Assembly: GCA_002179805.1 (NCBI GenBank)
Contig: NAVB01000208.1
Location: 1-43,360 of the forward strand
DNA length: 43,360 nt
Direction: 5' to 3'
DNA from: Acanthamoeba lenticulata
Taxonomy: Eukaryota > Discosea > Longamoebia > Acanthamoebidae
Position 1 is the first letter of the stretch. Each line of letters starts with the position of its first letter. Shown here piece by piece: positions 20,305-30,449 of this stretch. Position numbers and translations under genes: made by a program. The notes beneath the pieces were generated by a model, which was given only the letters and a program-made list of their open reading frames with translations, did no database searches and was not told the origin of the DNA.

Positions 20305-23300
20305 TTAGTGGTGGTCTTGCCCATCGCAGCTCTTGGGCGGAGGGAGCGCGAGTCGCGCGTCTTCTGCGCGCTTAGTCTCCACGCGGTTCGCCCGGTCCTC
20401 CAGCTCCCTGGCTTCGTCCTCCTGCCCGCTACGGCGCTTCAAATCAGCGTGTGTCTTCAGTGCGTGGACGTAGGCGCCGTAGACCCCGTCCAACGGCTTG
20501 ATGTCGATCGACTTTTGGAAGCGCTCGTAGGCGACATCAAAGAGCCGATCGCAGCGCGGGATGCCCTTGAGGACGGCGATCTCGGTCGTCACGAGGCCGC
20601 AGTGGAGGTTAACGACCGGACACGAGGGCACCATCGTGTAGGCCTCGTACAACACGCGCCGCGCGTGGGCCAGCCGCCTGAGGGCCGTGCGCCGCGAGAT
20701 CGGGTCATCGCAAGGGCTCGCCGATGCGGCGCCATCACCGGCGGCCTGCTGTTGCTGCTGTTGCTTGACCTCGCGGAGGCACTGGATGCCCGCGGCTAGG
20801 TTGGCGAAGAAGGCCTTCTTCACCTGCGGGTGCAGCGTCACGATGTCCGACTGCAGGAACGTGAAGGCCGTCGCCGATGAAGCGGATTTCGCGCTGCAGA
20901 GGCCGGCCCAGAGGCTCTTGATGGCCTTGAGGTCGATCTCGGCGCCCAAGATGCGGCTAAGGTACAGGAAAAACATCTTCACATCCATGTGGTGGCGCAA
21001 GTCCAGCTCGGGCTCGAGCTCGGCCGTAGTTAATAATTCCTGCGTTAGCGGCCGTCAGTCAACATGGAGCAAGCGACAGGCCGGGAATGGCGCGTGGGGG
21101 CGCCGCACCTCGAATTGCTCGTTGAGCTCCAGCTTGACATCGCGAGTCCAGTAGGCGCGCGCAGCCTCCTCGTGGCCCTTGGCCCCGAGAAGCATGTTCA
21201 GAGCGTCCGAGACCAACTTTCGGTAGGGCTCGTCTGTCGGCGTCCCGCCCAGCTGCTGGCTCGTCAGCCCCCTGTGTTTATGAAGCGTGAGCCGAGCCAG
21301 GTCGGGTCCCTTCAAAACGCAGCAGGGCGGCGGCGCACCGCATCTGCTCGCGGATGTTGTTCTTGGCCACGCGCGCCACGCAGATGGCCAGCAGCAGCTG
21401 CTTCAGTTCCTCGCCGTTCACCAGCCCCCTCACGCGGCCCTGTCCACGGAAGGTTAGATCAGGCGGCAACAACAATGACGACGACGACAAGTGAAGGACG
21501 CGTCGCACGAGGTGGCGGATGTTGATGCCCGAAGCGTGAAGGTCGGGCGTGACGCTCGTCACGAACTTGCCCAGCAGGTCGAGCGCCGTCTGATAACCGC
21601 CGCCACCAGAGGCCTGGGTGCGCACAAAGGCGGTGTACTCGCGGGCGTACTTGGTGGCCTCGAGCCACCGGGCAAACTCAGGCACGACCGTGCCGTGCAG
21701 CCAGCGCGTGGCGGTCATCACGTCACGGCACATGTCCAGCGCTCGCGGGTCAAACTGGCCCTGTTGTTGATGTTGTCCGTTAAAGTTCGTCAGTCCCAGA
21801 GTTGGCCCAAGCCGGCCAATCGTGGAGCAAGGCAAGCGAACCCAGGCCGTGAAGGCGTCCGAGCACAGGTAGATGTCGTGGGTCTGCTTGAAGCGGAAGA
21901 CCAGCTCGGTACGCAGCAGCTTGTAGAACACGCTGCGCGGCTGGGCCTTCCTGCGCTCCGGGCTGCGCACCGTCCAAGCGGGCCGTCAGCTTCCGGCTTG
22001 TCGACAGAGACAGAGGGGGAAGCGAAAACGCACTCCTCAGAGGGGCACTCGGGCGGGAGGAGGCGCGCAAAGTCGACGACGTAGAAGCGGCCGTCTGTGC
22101 CGAGGTGGGCTTCGATGTCGCCCGGGCCAAAGATGACCTTGTCCTTGACCCGGTGGCTGCAGAGGCCGAGGGCTCGGCCAGCGTGGGCCATGGCCTCGTT
22201 GAGCGCCGGGATGTCGGCGTGAACCGTCGCGCCGCCGTCGTCCGAGCCGTACTTGAGCGTGCTGGTCGAGATGGGCAGCAGCGCGACGGCCACGATACGG
22301 TACCCGCAGTGGTCGATCACGCACATCAGCGGGAAGCTGCGCGGCCGACGTCAGGTCATCTACATGAAGCAGGGACTTGTCATTGAGGCTCCCAGGTACG
22401 TACTGCAAACCGGGGGCAAAAGTGACGAACATGGCCTGGATGCCGTTGAGCTCGCGCCCGCCGGCCTTGCCAGCGTTCTTGTGGGAGGGGCTGTCCCACC
22501 CGTACATCCACTTGGTGGACCACTGACCGGTCTTGGAGTCCATCACCCTGTTGTCGATGGTGTTGTTGATGATGTTGAGTCTAAACTGGACGTGGAGAGC
22601 TCAAGCGCTGAGGTGAACGCACTTGATCTGCGAGTCCAACGCGAACTTAAAGAGGATGTTGTTCTTGATGTACTTCTCGCCACCGGCCACGCTGGATTGA
22701 AGAGAAGATGAGTTCAAGACAATAACTACAACAACTTTGACCGGCTTGTGCGCACCCGCCGATCCCGACTGGCTTGATGGTCTTGAGCTCGGACGGGAGA
22801 TTGATCTCGCTGATGATCAGTCGCGCATAGGTCGTGGCCGCGCACACAAAGTCGTTTTGGAGGCAGTACACTTCGTTGGGCGCCTTTTCGTCAGAGCCGA
22901 ACCTGCTCGCGCCACCACGATCAGCCACCATTTGAGCCCATCCACTGGGCTGTACGTAATCTGACGAACCGGACGAAGAGGTCCTGGAACCGCTCGTTCC
23001 AGTCGATACCGCCGCTAAGCTGCTTCTTCTGTCTATCGTCCGCGATCGCCGCCACGGCATTGAGCTCCTGCGTCTTGGCATCTGCAGCAACGGAAGGTCA
23101 GAGTCCAGGCGGGTCAATCATGGTGATTGAGCTCGGAACCGACCTCGACCCATGACCTCGACCGGCTTGGTGCGACTCCGGACGGCGGCCGACTTGGGGG
23201 TGAGGCCCTTGGAGCGCATCCGTGCCAGTTTCCTGTCGTCGGGGCTCAGCTGCAGTCCCGGAATGGCCGGGCCGCCCATTGGCGGTTGCGCCTCGGTCGT

Positions 23301-24691
23301 GCTGGTCGTGTCCTGTGGTGCGTCCACTTTGGCGTCCGAGTCTTGAACATAGGCCTCGTCGAGCAACTCCTCCAGATCGTCATTCATCGTGGTGTAGACT
23401 GCCGACACTTGGGTAGACCTGCTCCCCTGAAGCACTGACGCGTGCTCCTCTGCGTTTTCGCTTTCGTCGTTGTTATCGTTCTCGCTATCGCTGTCGCTTT
23501 CGTCCTCATCGTCCTCATCGCTGTCGCTCTCGTCATCGCTCGAGTCGATCGTTTGAACGGCGTAGTTGGTGGACGTCACTTCGCCGCTGCTGTTCTGGTG
23601 CAGCGCCGTCGAGTTGGCCGGTGGCTTCGCCAGCAAAACCTCCTGCGCGCCGTCGCAAACGGCGTAGATAGACTGGTCTGCGCCTTCTTCCTCGATCGCA
23701 GCATATGTGCTCTGCATTGCAACGCAGCGTGAGCCGTCGACATCCTCACATTGCACGACGCTAACAATGACGCACCGAATCCTGCATGGAAGTGACGGCC
23801 GCGGTCTCGAGGCTCACGGCTGGGCTGCTGTCAATAACGAGCGTGGGTGACACGTAGTCCTGCACGTAGAGCGAGGGCTCGTCGGACGAAGGCGCCTCGA
23901 CGACGGCGACGTTCTGTTTGGGTTGGGTCACCTCGCCGCAAAGAACGCTGACGTCCACCACAGGCAGCATGTCAAGGCTGACTTCGGTTGAAACGAGCAG
24001 GCTCGCCCGCGCGTGGTTCAGGAAGTTGTCCGTGAAGCGCCACAAGTGCACTTTCTTGTTGAACTTTTTGTGCCCGTGCACCACGTGCGTGATCACTCCT
24101 GTTCTGTGGGCCTTGATCAGCTCACGACCACATCACCCCTGATGACAACAGCAAAAAAAGATCCAAGAAAATGAAGAAGAAAGCGCTCAACGCACTGTTG
24201 GAGCTGGTCGCCTGCCCGCAGGGCCTCTTCGGGGCTGATCTGTCGGTTAAGCCCTCGCGGGCCGTAGCTGTGCGCCCAGGAGATGAATTCCTCCACATCT
24301 GGCCAAAGAGACAGCGCCGTCAGAGCCCGCCGGGCGTGGTGCAAGTTGGCCTGCGCGCAGTACCGAAGCAGCGCCTGTAGGTCTTGAGGCGGTAGATCCG
24401 CCGGTGGAGGGGGATTCCGCCTTCCGTCCTGGCGTCCTTGGCCATATCTGGTGTGAAACGGAGAACATGTTGGCTCGCAGAAAGGAGGAAGAGCAATTGG
24501 TATCGATTTAGGAAGTGGAGCTTACCGAATGCAAGCTTGAGGAGGTCTCCCTGCGCGAGTGGGCGTACTTCCACATTGGCTGTGGAGGCTCTTCGTCCAG
24601 CCTGTGAAGGCTTCAAGCTACGTTGAAGCTGAGGTTCAGTATCGGCTCGCTTCATCTTGCTGCTTTGTGTGCGACTACCGCCAAAGGCCAT
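20305..24691 (-). CDS. CLU (clustered-mitochondria)-domain protein
   Basis: A large multi-exon gene from the ATG at 24691 to TAA 20307-20305. N-terminal exons (MAFGGSRTQSSKMKRADTEP; AKDARTEGGIPLHRRIYRLK spliced in phase to DVEEFISWAHSYGPRGLN) lead into HVVHGHKKFNKKVHLWRF and a Ser/Asp/Glu-rich stretch (about 23650-23350). The C-terminal half follows the CLU domain in order: VYCLQNDFVCAATTYARLII, VVAVALLPISTSTLKYGSDD, GDIEAHLGTDGRFYVVDFAR, FYKLLRTELVFRF, SSDAF-like CSDAFTAWVR, DLHASGINIRHLVRRV, then a helical tail with LHCGLVTTEIAVLKG and AYERFQKSIDIKP, which looks TPR-like. CLU proteins bind mRNAs for mitochondrial proteins and affect mitochondrial distribution. The N-terminal portion does not resemble CLUH, so this is probably a separate CLU-containing family. 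Exact exon limits were not resolved throughout. Confidence 0.72.
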
Positions 24692-24969
24692 TAAGGTCGT
24701 TCGTAGCTCTGCAGCTGCCTCTTAGGAACCTAACGAACTTAATGCTTACTAAGTTCCCATAGCAACAACATCTGCGGATTTCCGGAATGTTTTTGCATTC
24801 CAGGATGACGTCATTTGCGAATCAACAGAACTTTCGGCAGAAATAAATGGAAATTTGGTTCACGCCTGCTCGGGCTGATGGCGCCAAACACCGCTCTGCG
24901 GGCGATAACCTCACCGCAGCGGCATGATTGTGGGCACGAACATCCTTTATCGCATCACTACCACATCAC
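24692..24969. promoter_or_regulatory. Divergent intergenic region, CLU gene / beta-helix gene
   Basis: A 278-bp interval between two opposite starts, AT-richer than its flanks. No specific element recognised. Confidence 0.35.
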
Positions 24970-26665
24970 ATGAAGACGACGAAGTACAGACTGTGCTTTG
25001 CTTGGGCCTTTCTCCTGCTGCTTACACTCAGCCGAGCACAAAACTTGGGACCAGGAGCGTCCTGCACAGCCGATTGGAGCCTTCTGCAGTTGGACGAAGC
25101 GGTTGATACCAACTCTACGCTCCTGCTCGGCAGCAACATTCGATATGGGCCGAATAATACCGTGTCAGATGCCACGTACGTGCTTGTTGTGCTGTTGGCG
25201 ATGGACAGCTCCGCTTACACTGCTCCTTTCAGGGGTCTCGGCAATGCCGTTTTGTTGGGCGCCAACAACACCGTAGCGGACACCACCGTGGGGTCATTCT
25301 GCGGCGTCGGAAGCTCAAATTACCTGGCCTGTTCGATCCTGTCCTCCGGTGTGCGCTCCTCGCTGCCGTCCCCTTCTTCAGGTGGATGCTCACGCTCCTT
25401 ACCCCCCAACAGAAGCGCAAGTCGGCAGCAACAACTCGCTTGTGTCGGTTGGCCTTGGCCCGCAGTCCTTGGTGCGAGACAACAACTCAATCTCTGCCTC
25501 TTTCCTTGGGCGGTGCGTCTCTCTCCGGTCTTGACAGCCACTTCAAGTTTTCGTCTACTCACGGCCCCTGAACAGCCTCAACGTCGTGCAGTACGGCAAC
25601 GTGATCGACTCGGTGTTGTTGGTGGAGAGGAACGTCGTGGGTTCGAACAACACCATCACCGACAATTGCGAGATCGTGGAGCGGAACTGGATTGGGGACA
25701 CAAACGTCATCAGCGCCTCGTCGTTCGGCGTCAAGAACGTCCTCGGCAGCAACAATGACATCGACTCCTCGGTCTTCGTACGCAACAACATCATTGGAAA
25801 CAAGAACATCATCACCAACGGCTCACGGCTGAGCGAAAGCAACATCATGAGCGACTCCAACGCGCTCGAAGCCACGTCGCTCGGCACGCGCAACCGCCTG
25901 GGCGACATCAACACGCTGACTTCGTCGACGCTCGGGCAGGGCAACTTCTTGTACAACGACAACTCGCTCGACGAGACGACCTTGGGCGACGCCAACATTC
26001 TGGGCTCGCGCAACCGACTCCTCGGGGACACGGTCCTCGACACGCTCAACCGGCTCGGAGACGGCAACACGCTCCAGGCCACAACGGCCGGACGAAGCAA
26101 CAAGCTGGGAGACAGCAACATGCTCGACTCTTGCACTCTGGGCGACTTTAACGTCATCGGCAACAACAACGGTCTGACCAGCGTCACGCTGGGCAGCGGC
26201 GCCACCATCGGCGATGGCGTCGTCATCGAGCAAGGCGCTTCGCTGGGCTCTCAGGTGATGCCGAACGTCTCTTTAGCGGCCTTTCCAGTCCTGCTCGAGC
26301 TGACCTTCTTCTTGAAATGGCTGCAGGTGGTCGTTGGCAACTGCGTAAAAATCGGATCGGACGCCACGATCGGGGAAGGCAGCCTTCTGGCCGATTGTGC
26401 CGTCGTGGAGGCTGGCGCAACGCTCGAGCCAAACAGCCGATTTGGGTTGAACAACACCAACTGCTCGTGCGCGCTTAGTACTACGAACTCTGGCGGGATT
26501 GGCATCGTCGCGCCTCCAGGTTAGTGCCCCTGCCTGCAGCACAAGATGTGGCTTACTTTGTATTTATTTATTTATTTATATTTGTTTTGCCGGGCAGTGG
26601 CCGGCATCGACTTCAACATGACGGACATCGACCTTGGCGATGTTACCACCTCTTTTGCCGCGTGA
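24970..26665 (+). CDS. Secreted Asn-ladder left-handed beta-helix (hexapeptide-like) protein
   Basis: The ATG at 24970 opens a signal peptide (MKTTKYRLCFAWAFLLLLTL then SRAQ). The mature part is almost entirely tandem coils. The main exon (about 25570-26252) holds about twelve units of mostly 17 residues, such as LGTRNRLGDINTLTSST, LGQGNFLYNDNSLDETT, AGRSNKLGDSNMLDSCT and LGDFNVIGNNNGLTSVT, then LGSGATIGDGVVIEQGA, which is standard hexapeptide-repeat sequence. Earlier short exons (LLLGSNIRYGPNNTVSDAT; LGNAVLLGANNTVADTT; VGSNNSLVSVGLGPQSLVRD) continue the pattern. Asn is near-invariant at positions 5 and 11 of each unit. After an intron, VVGNCVKIGSDATIGEGS closes the helix, followed by a Cys/Ser tail. 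The last exon ends DLGDVTTSFAA, stop 26663-26665. There are no transferase catalytic residues I recognise. Surface, adhesive or ice/ligand-binding roles are speculative. Confidence 0.72.
26561..26585 (+). repeat. (TTTA)n tract in last intron of the beta-helix gene
   Basis: Four to five TTTA units in the intron between the CCTCCAG exon end (26520) and the final exon at about 26598. Confidence 0.7.
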
Positions 26666-26834
26666 GAAGTAAGATACAGAGGTGATTCTACTGATAATCG
26701 TGGTATCTTCTGGAGTTGTGGGAGAATACACCAACGGACGTTTCAGCTCATCGGCCCAGCATTCAAGAAAATGCGCATTTCGTTTTTCTTTCTTGTGGCC
26801 GAAATTTGTTGGACCGACAGCACTTGGCAAGAAG

Positions 26835-28527
26835 ATGACAGTTGCCGCTGCTCTTGCAGCTGTCGTTTGTCTCTTCTTTGCTCCCGGGCTGGTGTACGCA
26901 ACAAGCGGCACCGTCACGTATGGCTGCCACCCAGTGACCAACGACACATCTCCATGGCTCTCCGTGTCCCGCGGTATTTTGACGTCGTTAAAGGAAGGGC
27001 CAGTCATCATGCAGTATTGGCTCTCTGAGCGCTTCGCCTACATGACCCACACGCAGTCCGCCCATCCCCCCCCCCCTTGTCTTCTTTTTCGCTCTTCGCT
27101 TTTCTTGCTTCCTTTTATTCTAAATTGAACAACATAATTTTACATAATAATCTTATTATGTAAAAGGCAGTACATCGTGAGCACCATGTACTGGCCGCTC
27201 CCGGGCGAGGTGAAGCCCATCAACGGACTCGTGCTGTCCGTCAACTGGACGTCCTATGGCTTCGCGCAGGCCGCACGCGTGCTGTTGCAGGACGCCGCCA
27301 ACTGTTTCTACGACTACGACCTCGACACGCTCGACCCCAACCAGACTACGCTGCGGCACAAGTACTGCTACGACGCCTCGTTGCCCATCTGGCAGCGCAT
27401 CGTGCCGGACAACCTCGCCGACGTGGCCAAGGTCCAGCGCATCTACCTGGTCTCGCTTACCCACGTTGCCGTCATCTCCTTCAACACCACGCTTCCGCTG
27501 ACCATCATCAAGGTTTGTTGATCGTGGCCCAATCTTATTATGTTCCTTTCTTTTTTATATCCTTTTTTTCCTTTCATCTTATTTTGGGCGGAGGGCAGAT
27601 CCCTGCAGGCGACATCCCGATGTCGCTGCTCGTCGACGCGAGCTACCAGAGCAATCCCGACTCGGCCGACGAGTTGTTCGTCATCCGTGGCAATGACTCG
27701 CCCGACCTGCCTTCGGAGATCCTCAACTTTCTCGTCACCGCCACCACCAACGCTCCGGTAAAGCCACTTCAGCTGCTTGTCTTCATTCTTTCCACTCCTC
27801 ATCAGGCCACCAGCTGACTTGTCGGCCGAGACAGGGAGGCGTGACGCTCGAGTTTGGGCATGTGACCTACCTGGACGGCCGGGCCGACACCATGTTCGTC
27901 AACGACAACTCGACCGAGCTGCTGTGGACGCAGGTGGTGCCCAACTGGCAGGGCAGCAGCGGGACGCAAGGCGTCCTCTTTGACTACAGCCTCCGCGCAC
28001 CACGTTTCTTCCGTAACGGCCACCTGGACTTTAGCAGCTCGCCCAACGTGCGCGCCACAACATCATCGTCGTCGTCATCATCACGGTCTTGTTGTTGATG
28101 ATGTTCCCACTTGTGCAGATGCGATGGGGCACGCACGCCTTTAGCCGTGCGCCGGGCGTCGACGCCATGATGATCACCACGACTGACCAGGTCAAGGGGA
28201 ACCCAGGGTTCACCGTGCACGTGACCTACCTGGACCCGGCGCTTCCCAACCTGACCTTTGTCGACTCGCTTGATGTGACGGACTCGTCGCTGCCCTCGCT
28301 CGGTCAGAGCATCGGTTCGTGTGGCCGCCGTCCTGCTTTGGCTTGCGCTGTTTCCACTTAACGTGTCTGCAGAGTTCAGAGACAAGTGGGCAGACTTTGC
28401 GGTGATGATGGCCACGCACAGTGCCAAGAATGGTTTCACGTGCCTCCAGCTGTTCATCCACTGCGTGTCCGATCCAGCCTTCTGCTACGGGACCTTGTTA
28501 AGGGACAGCTCTGCCACTGAGCAATAG
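26835..28527 (+). CDS. Secreted protein of unknown function
   Basis: The ATG at 26835 gives a clear signal peptide (MTVAAALAAVVCLFFAPGLV then YA). Exons join in phase: GTVTYGCHPVTNDTSPWLSV...THTQ to QYIVSTMYWPLPGEVKPING (27169), ending at about 27510; IPAGDIPMSLLVDASYQSNP (27600-27756); VTLEFGHVTYLDGRADTMF (about 27841-28047); MRWGTHAFSRAPGVDAMMIT (about 28121-28314); and EFRDKWADFAVMMATHSAKN (from 28371), TAG 28525-28527. Several N-x-T/S sequons (NDT, NQT, NTT, NLT, NST) suggest N-glycosylation. I do not recognise the fold. It lies about 170 bp downstream of the beta-helix gene on the same strand, so the two may be co-regulated surface or secreted products, but they share no sequence. Confidence 0.68.
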
Positions 28528-28589
28528 GGCATCACTCTTGCCTTTTATTGAGTGAGAGAGTGGTCATGTGGACATACAGAAATTACTCA

Positions 28590-29220
28590 GTGTCCTAATT
28601 TTTGGACACCAATGTGAAATTCCAGTCAAGGCCTTGGGAATCAATCAAACAGTCCTCATGAGCTGGAATCAGCTGTCTTCTCAACATCCCCCTTGATTGT
28701 GGACAAGGTATCAACCAGTTGAAGTAGGTTGCAGATGTGCCTGACCTTGGTACAGCTGAAAGCCTTGGTGAAACTGTCAGCTGGCATCTCCATGGTGGGC
28801 AAGTGTTGGAGCACAATTTGCTTGTTAGAGATGAGGTCTCACAAGAAAGCAAGCTTGACAGCATAGTGTTTGGAGCAAGGGTGAAGAAAGAACCAGTAGA
28901 TTGGCACTCTGCACATACTGAGGATGGCATTAGAGGTTGAGTGGCAGCTGTTGACATCAGCCAACAAGGGAGCAGTAGGGAAGGTGCCTATCCTCTTCAG
29001 GCATGCTGGTGAGTTTGGGCAGGCTCACATCAAGGTTGAAGAGTGTGCTGACAGGGTTGGTGTCAACCATGTTAAAGTCATAAAGGAGGTGTCTCTGATA
29101 AGTTCAAAGCCAAAGACAGACTTGGCTGGGCCAAGGTCTTTCATCTTGAAGCCTTGCCACAAAATGTTTTTCACTGGCTCAAGGAGGTGAAGCAGTGCTG
29201 CCTTCTCCTTCTGAACCAGC
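28590..29220 (-). mobile_element. Degenerate Ty1/copia-type pol fragment
   Basis: The minus strand encodes, in shifting frames, the C-terminal copia reverse transcriptase block FKMKDLGPAKSVFGFELIRD, then after a frame change FNMVDTNPVSTLFNLDVSLP and PYCSLVG followed by a stop. Further on comes the RNase H end, SKHYAVKLAFL, a stop, DLISNKQIVLQHLPTMEMPADSFTK in the copia pattern 'KHIDIRYHF..E....I.L.yvPT.eM.AD.lTK' (shown in two parts by the stop). Stops and shifts show it is dead. No LTR, primer-binding site or integrase is visible, so it is a truncated relic. Base composition is lower in GC than the neighbouring genes. Confidence 0.78.
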
Positions 29221-29234
29221 TAACACAGCTACAA

Positions 29235-29393
29235 TGTGAGGTTGGGGATACCAGTTATGGCTGGCTCTCAGTGTTCCAGTTGGCCTAAGCCAATAGCTGC
29301 TCATGGCAGACCTGCAGGAGGGCGGCCAATACCAGGCACCTGGATGGCTTCAAGTGGGCCTACACTAATGGCTGCAACACATGCAATCATTCT
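29235..29393 (+). pseudogene. Degenerate fragment of a GCPWD ankyrin-like repeat gene
   Basis: In one plus-strand frame the sequence reads TSYGWLSVFQLA, a stop, ANSCSWQTCRRAANTRHLDG, then FKWAYTNGCNTC. This follows the repeat of the intact minus-strand gene next door (AGWLSVLQWARTNGCPWNEW...GHLEVLKWARTNGCPWD) over about 1.3 units, with one in-frame stop and decay of the PWD signature. It lies directly against the copia relic and points away from the intact gene. Confidence 0.62.
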
Positions 29394-29432
29394 AATAAAA
29401 ATTATTAAAGAAAAAATTAAAGAAAAGAAGCC

Positions 29433-30296
29433 TCATTTGTGCCGTCTGGCGTGAGCATGAATGAAGGCCCAGACCTCATTTGACACGTTAATGAGGCGGC
29501 GCCCTGAGAAAGTCTGGTTACAGTTGCTGTGAGAAGGGGGAAGCCTGATGCTGGCAATGGTGATGGTCTTCTGCCGGCCGCTGTCCATCTTGTCCTCCAT
29601 CGATGGCAGCGCTTCATCATCAGGCCGCGTCTCGCAGCAGCGGATGTCGTCGTCCCATGGGCAGCCGTTCTCATAGGCCCACTTCAACAACTCCACGCTC
29701 CCTGCTCTGGCGGCGTTTGCAAACACTCCTTCGTCCCAGGGACAGCCATTGGCCTGAGCCCACTGAAGCACCTCCAGGTGGCCATCACCGGCTGCCCAGC
29801 AGCAGGTCGTCTTGTCCCACGGGCAGCCGTTGGTTCGCGCCCACTTGAGCACCTCCAGGTGTCCCATTCTCGCCGCGCTGGAGCAAGTGTCCTGGTCCCA
29901 GGGACAGCCTTGGGCGTGCGCCCACTGAAGCACTTCCAACTGACCCGCCTCGGCCGCAAAGGTGCAAGTCCACTCGTTCCACGGGCAGCCGTTGGTGCGC
30001 GCCCACTGGAGCACGCTCAGCCAGCCCGCTTCGGCCACATGTTGGCTGAAGCTGGCCGTTGGCAGAAGGCCCAAGACTGGGCGGTCGAAAGAGTCATCCT
30101 CAACAAAACCGTAGTCGTCGTCGTAGACCAGGTCGGTCAGGGAGGCTGCCCTCAACTCGCCCCATTGTTGTGGTTGGGCAGCCTTCGCAGCGCGGCGCCA
30201 GCGGCGACAGACAGCAAGGCACACGGGGCGCATGAGCGGCGCTACATGTTGCACGATGATGCGGCCCACGAGCTCTTCCATCACCTCGTCCCCCAT
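29433..30296 (-). CDS. F-box-like / ankyrin-like GCPWD repeat protein
   Basis: A single-exon gene of 287 residues with ATG at 30296. Residues 1-45 (MEELVGRIIVQHVAPLMRPV then CLAVCRRWRRA) fit an F-box-like helix-turn-helix. Five repeats of about 27 residues follow at about 93-225: WLSVLQWARTNGCPWNEWT, LEVLQWAHAQGCPWDQDT, LEVLKWARTNGCPWDKTT, LEVLQWAQANGCPWDEGV, VELLKWAYENGCPWDDDI. This ankyrin-like repeat is expanded in Acanthamoeba and in giant viruses that infect it. F-box plus repeats suggests a substrate adaptor for an SCF ubiquitin ligase (inference). The C-terminal 60 residues are not repeat-like. The lack of introns contrasts with most neighbours and fits a recently duplicated or transferred gene. 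Confidence 0.72.
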   Translation of the reverse strand: MGDEVMEELVGRIIVQHVAPLMRPVCLAVCRRWRRAAKAAQPQQWGELRAASLTDLVYDDDYGFVEDDSFDRPVLGLLPTASFSQHVAEAGWLSVLQWARTNGCPWNEWTCTFAAEAGQLEVLQWAHAQGCPWDQDTCSSAARMGHLEVLKWARTNGCPWDKTTCCWAAGDGHLEVLQWAQANGCPWDEGVFANAARAGSVELLKWAYENGCPWDDDIRCCETRPDDEALPSMEDKMDSGRQKTITIASIRLPPSHSNCNQTFSGRRLINVSNEVWAFIHAHARRHK

Positions 30297-30449
30297 TTGG
30301 CTTTTTTAAAAAACCATAACAATGCACAAATTCGGGCCAGACACTTATGACGTGGGAACTGTAGTTGTTCGGCAAAGCCAGAACGTAAATCAGCGATGGC
30401 CGGCAAGGCGTCAGAGCTCGAACAAAAAAGCTTTTATTGTTTAACAAGA

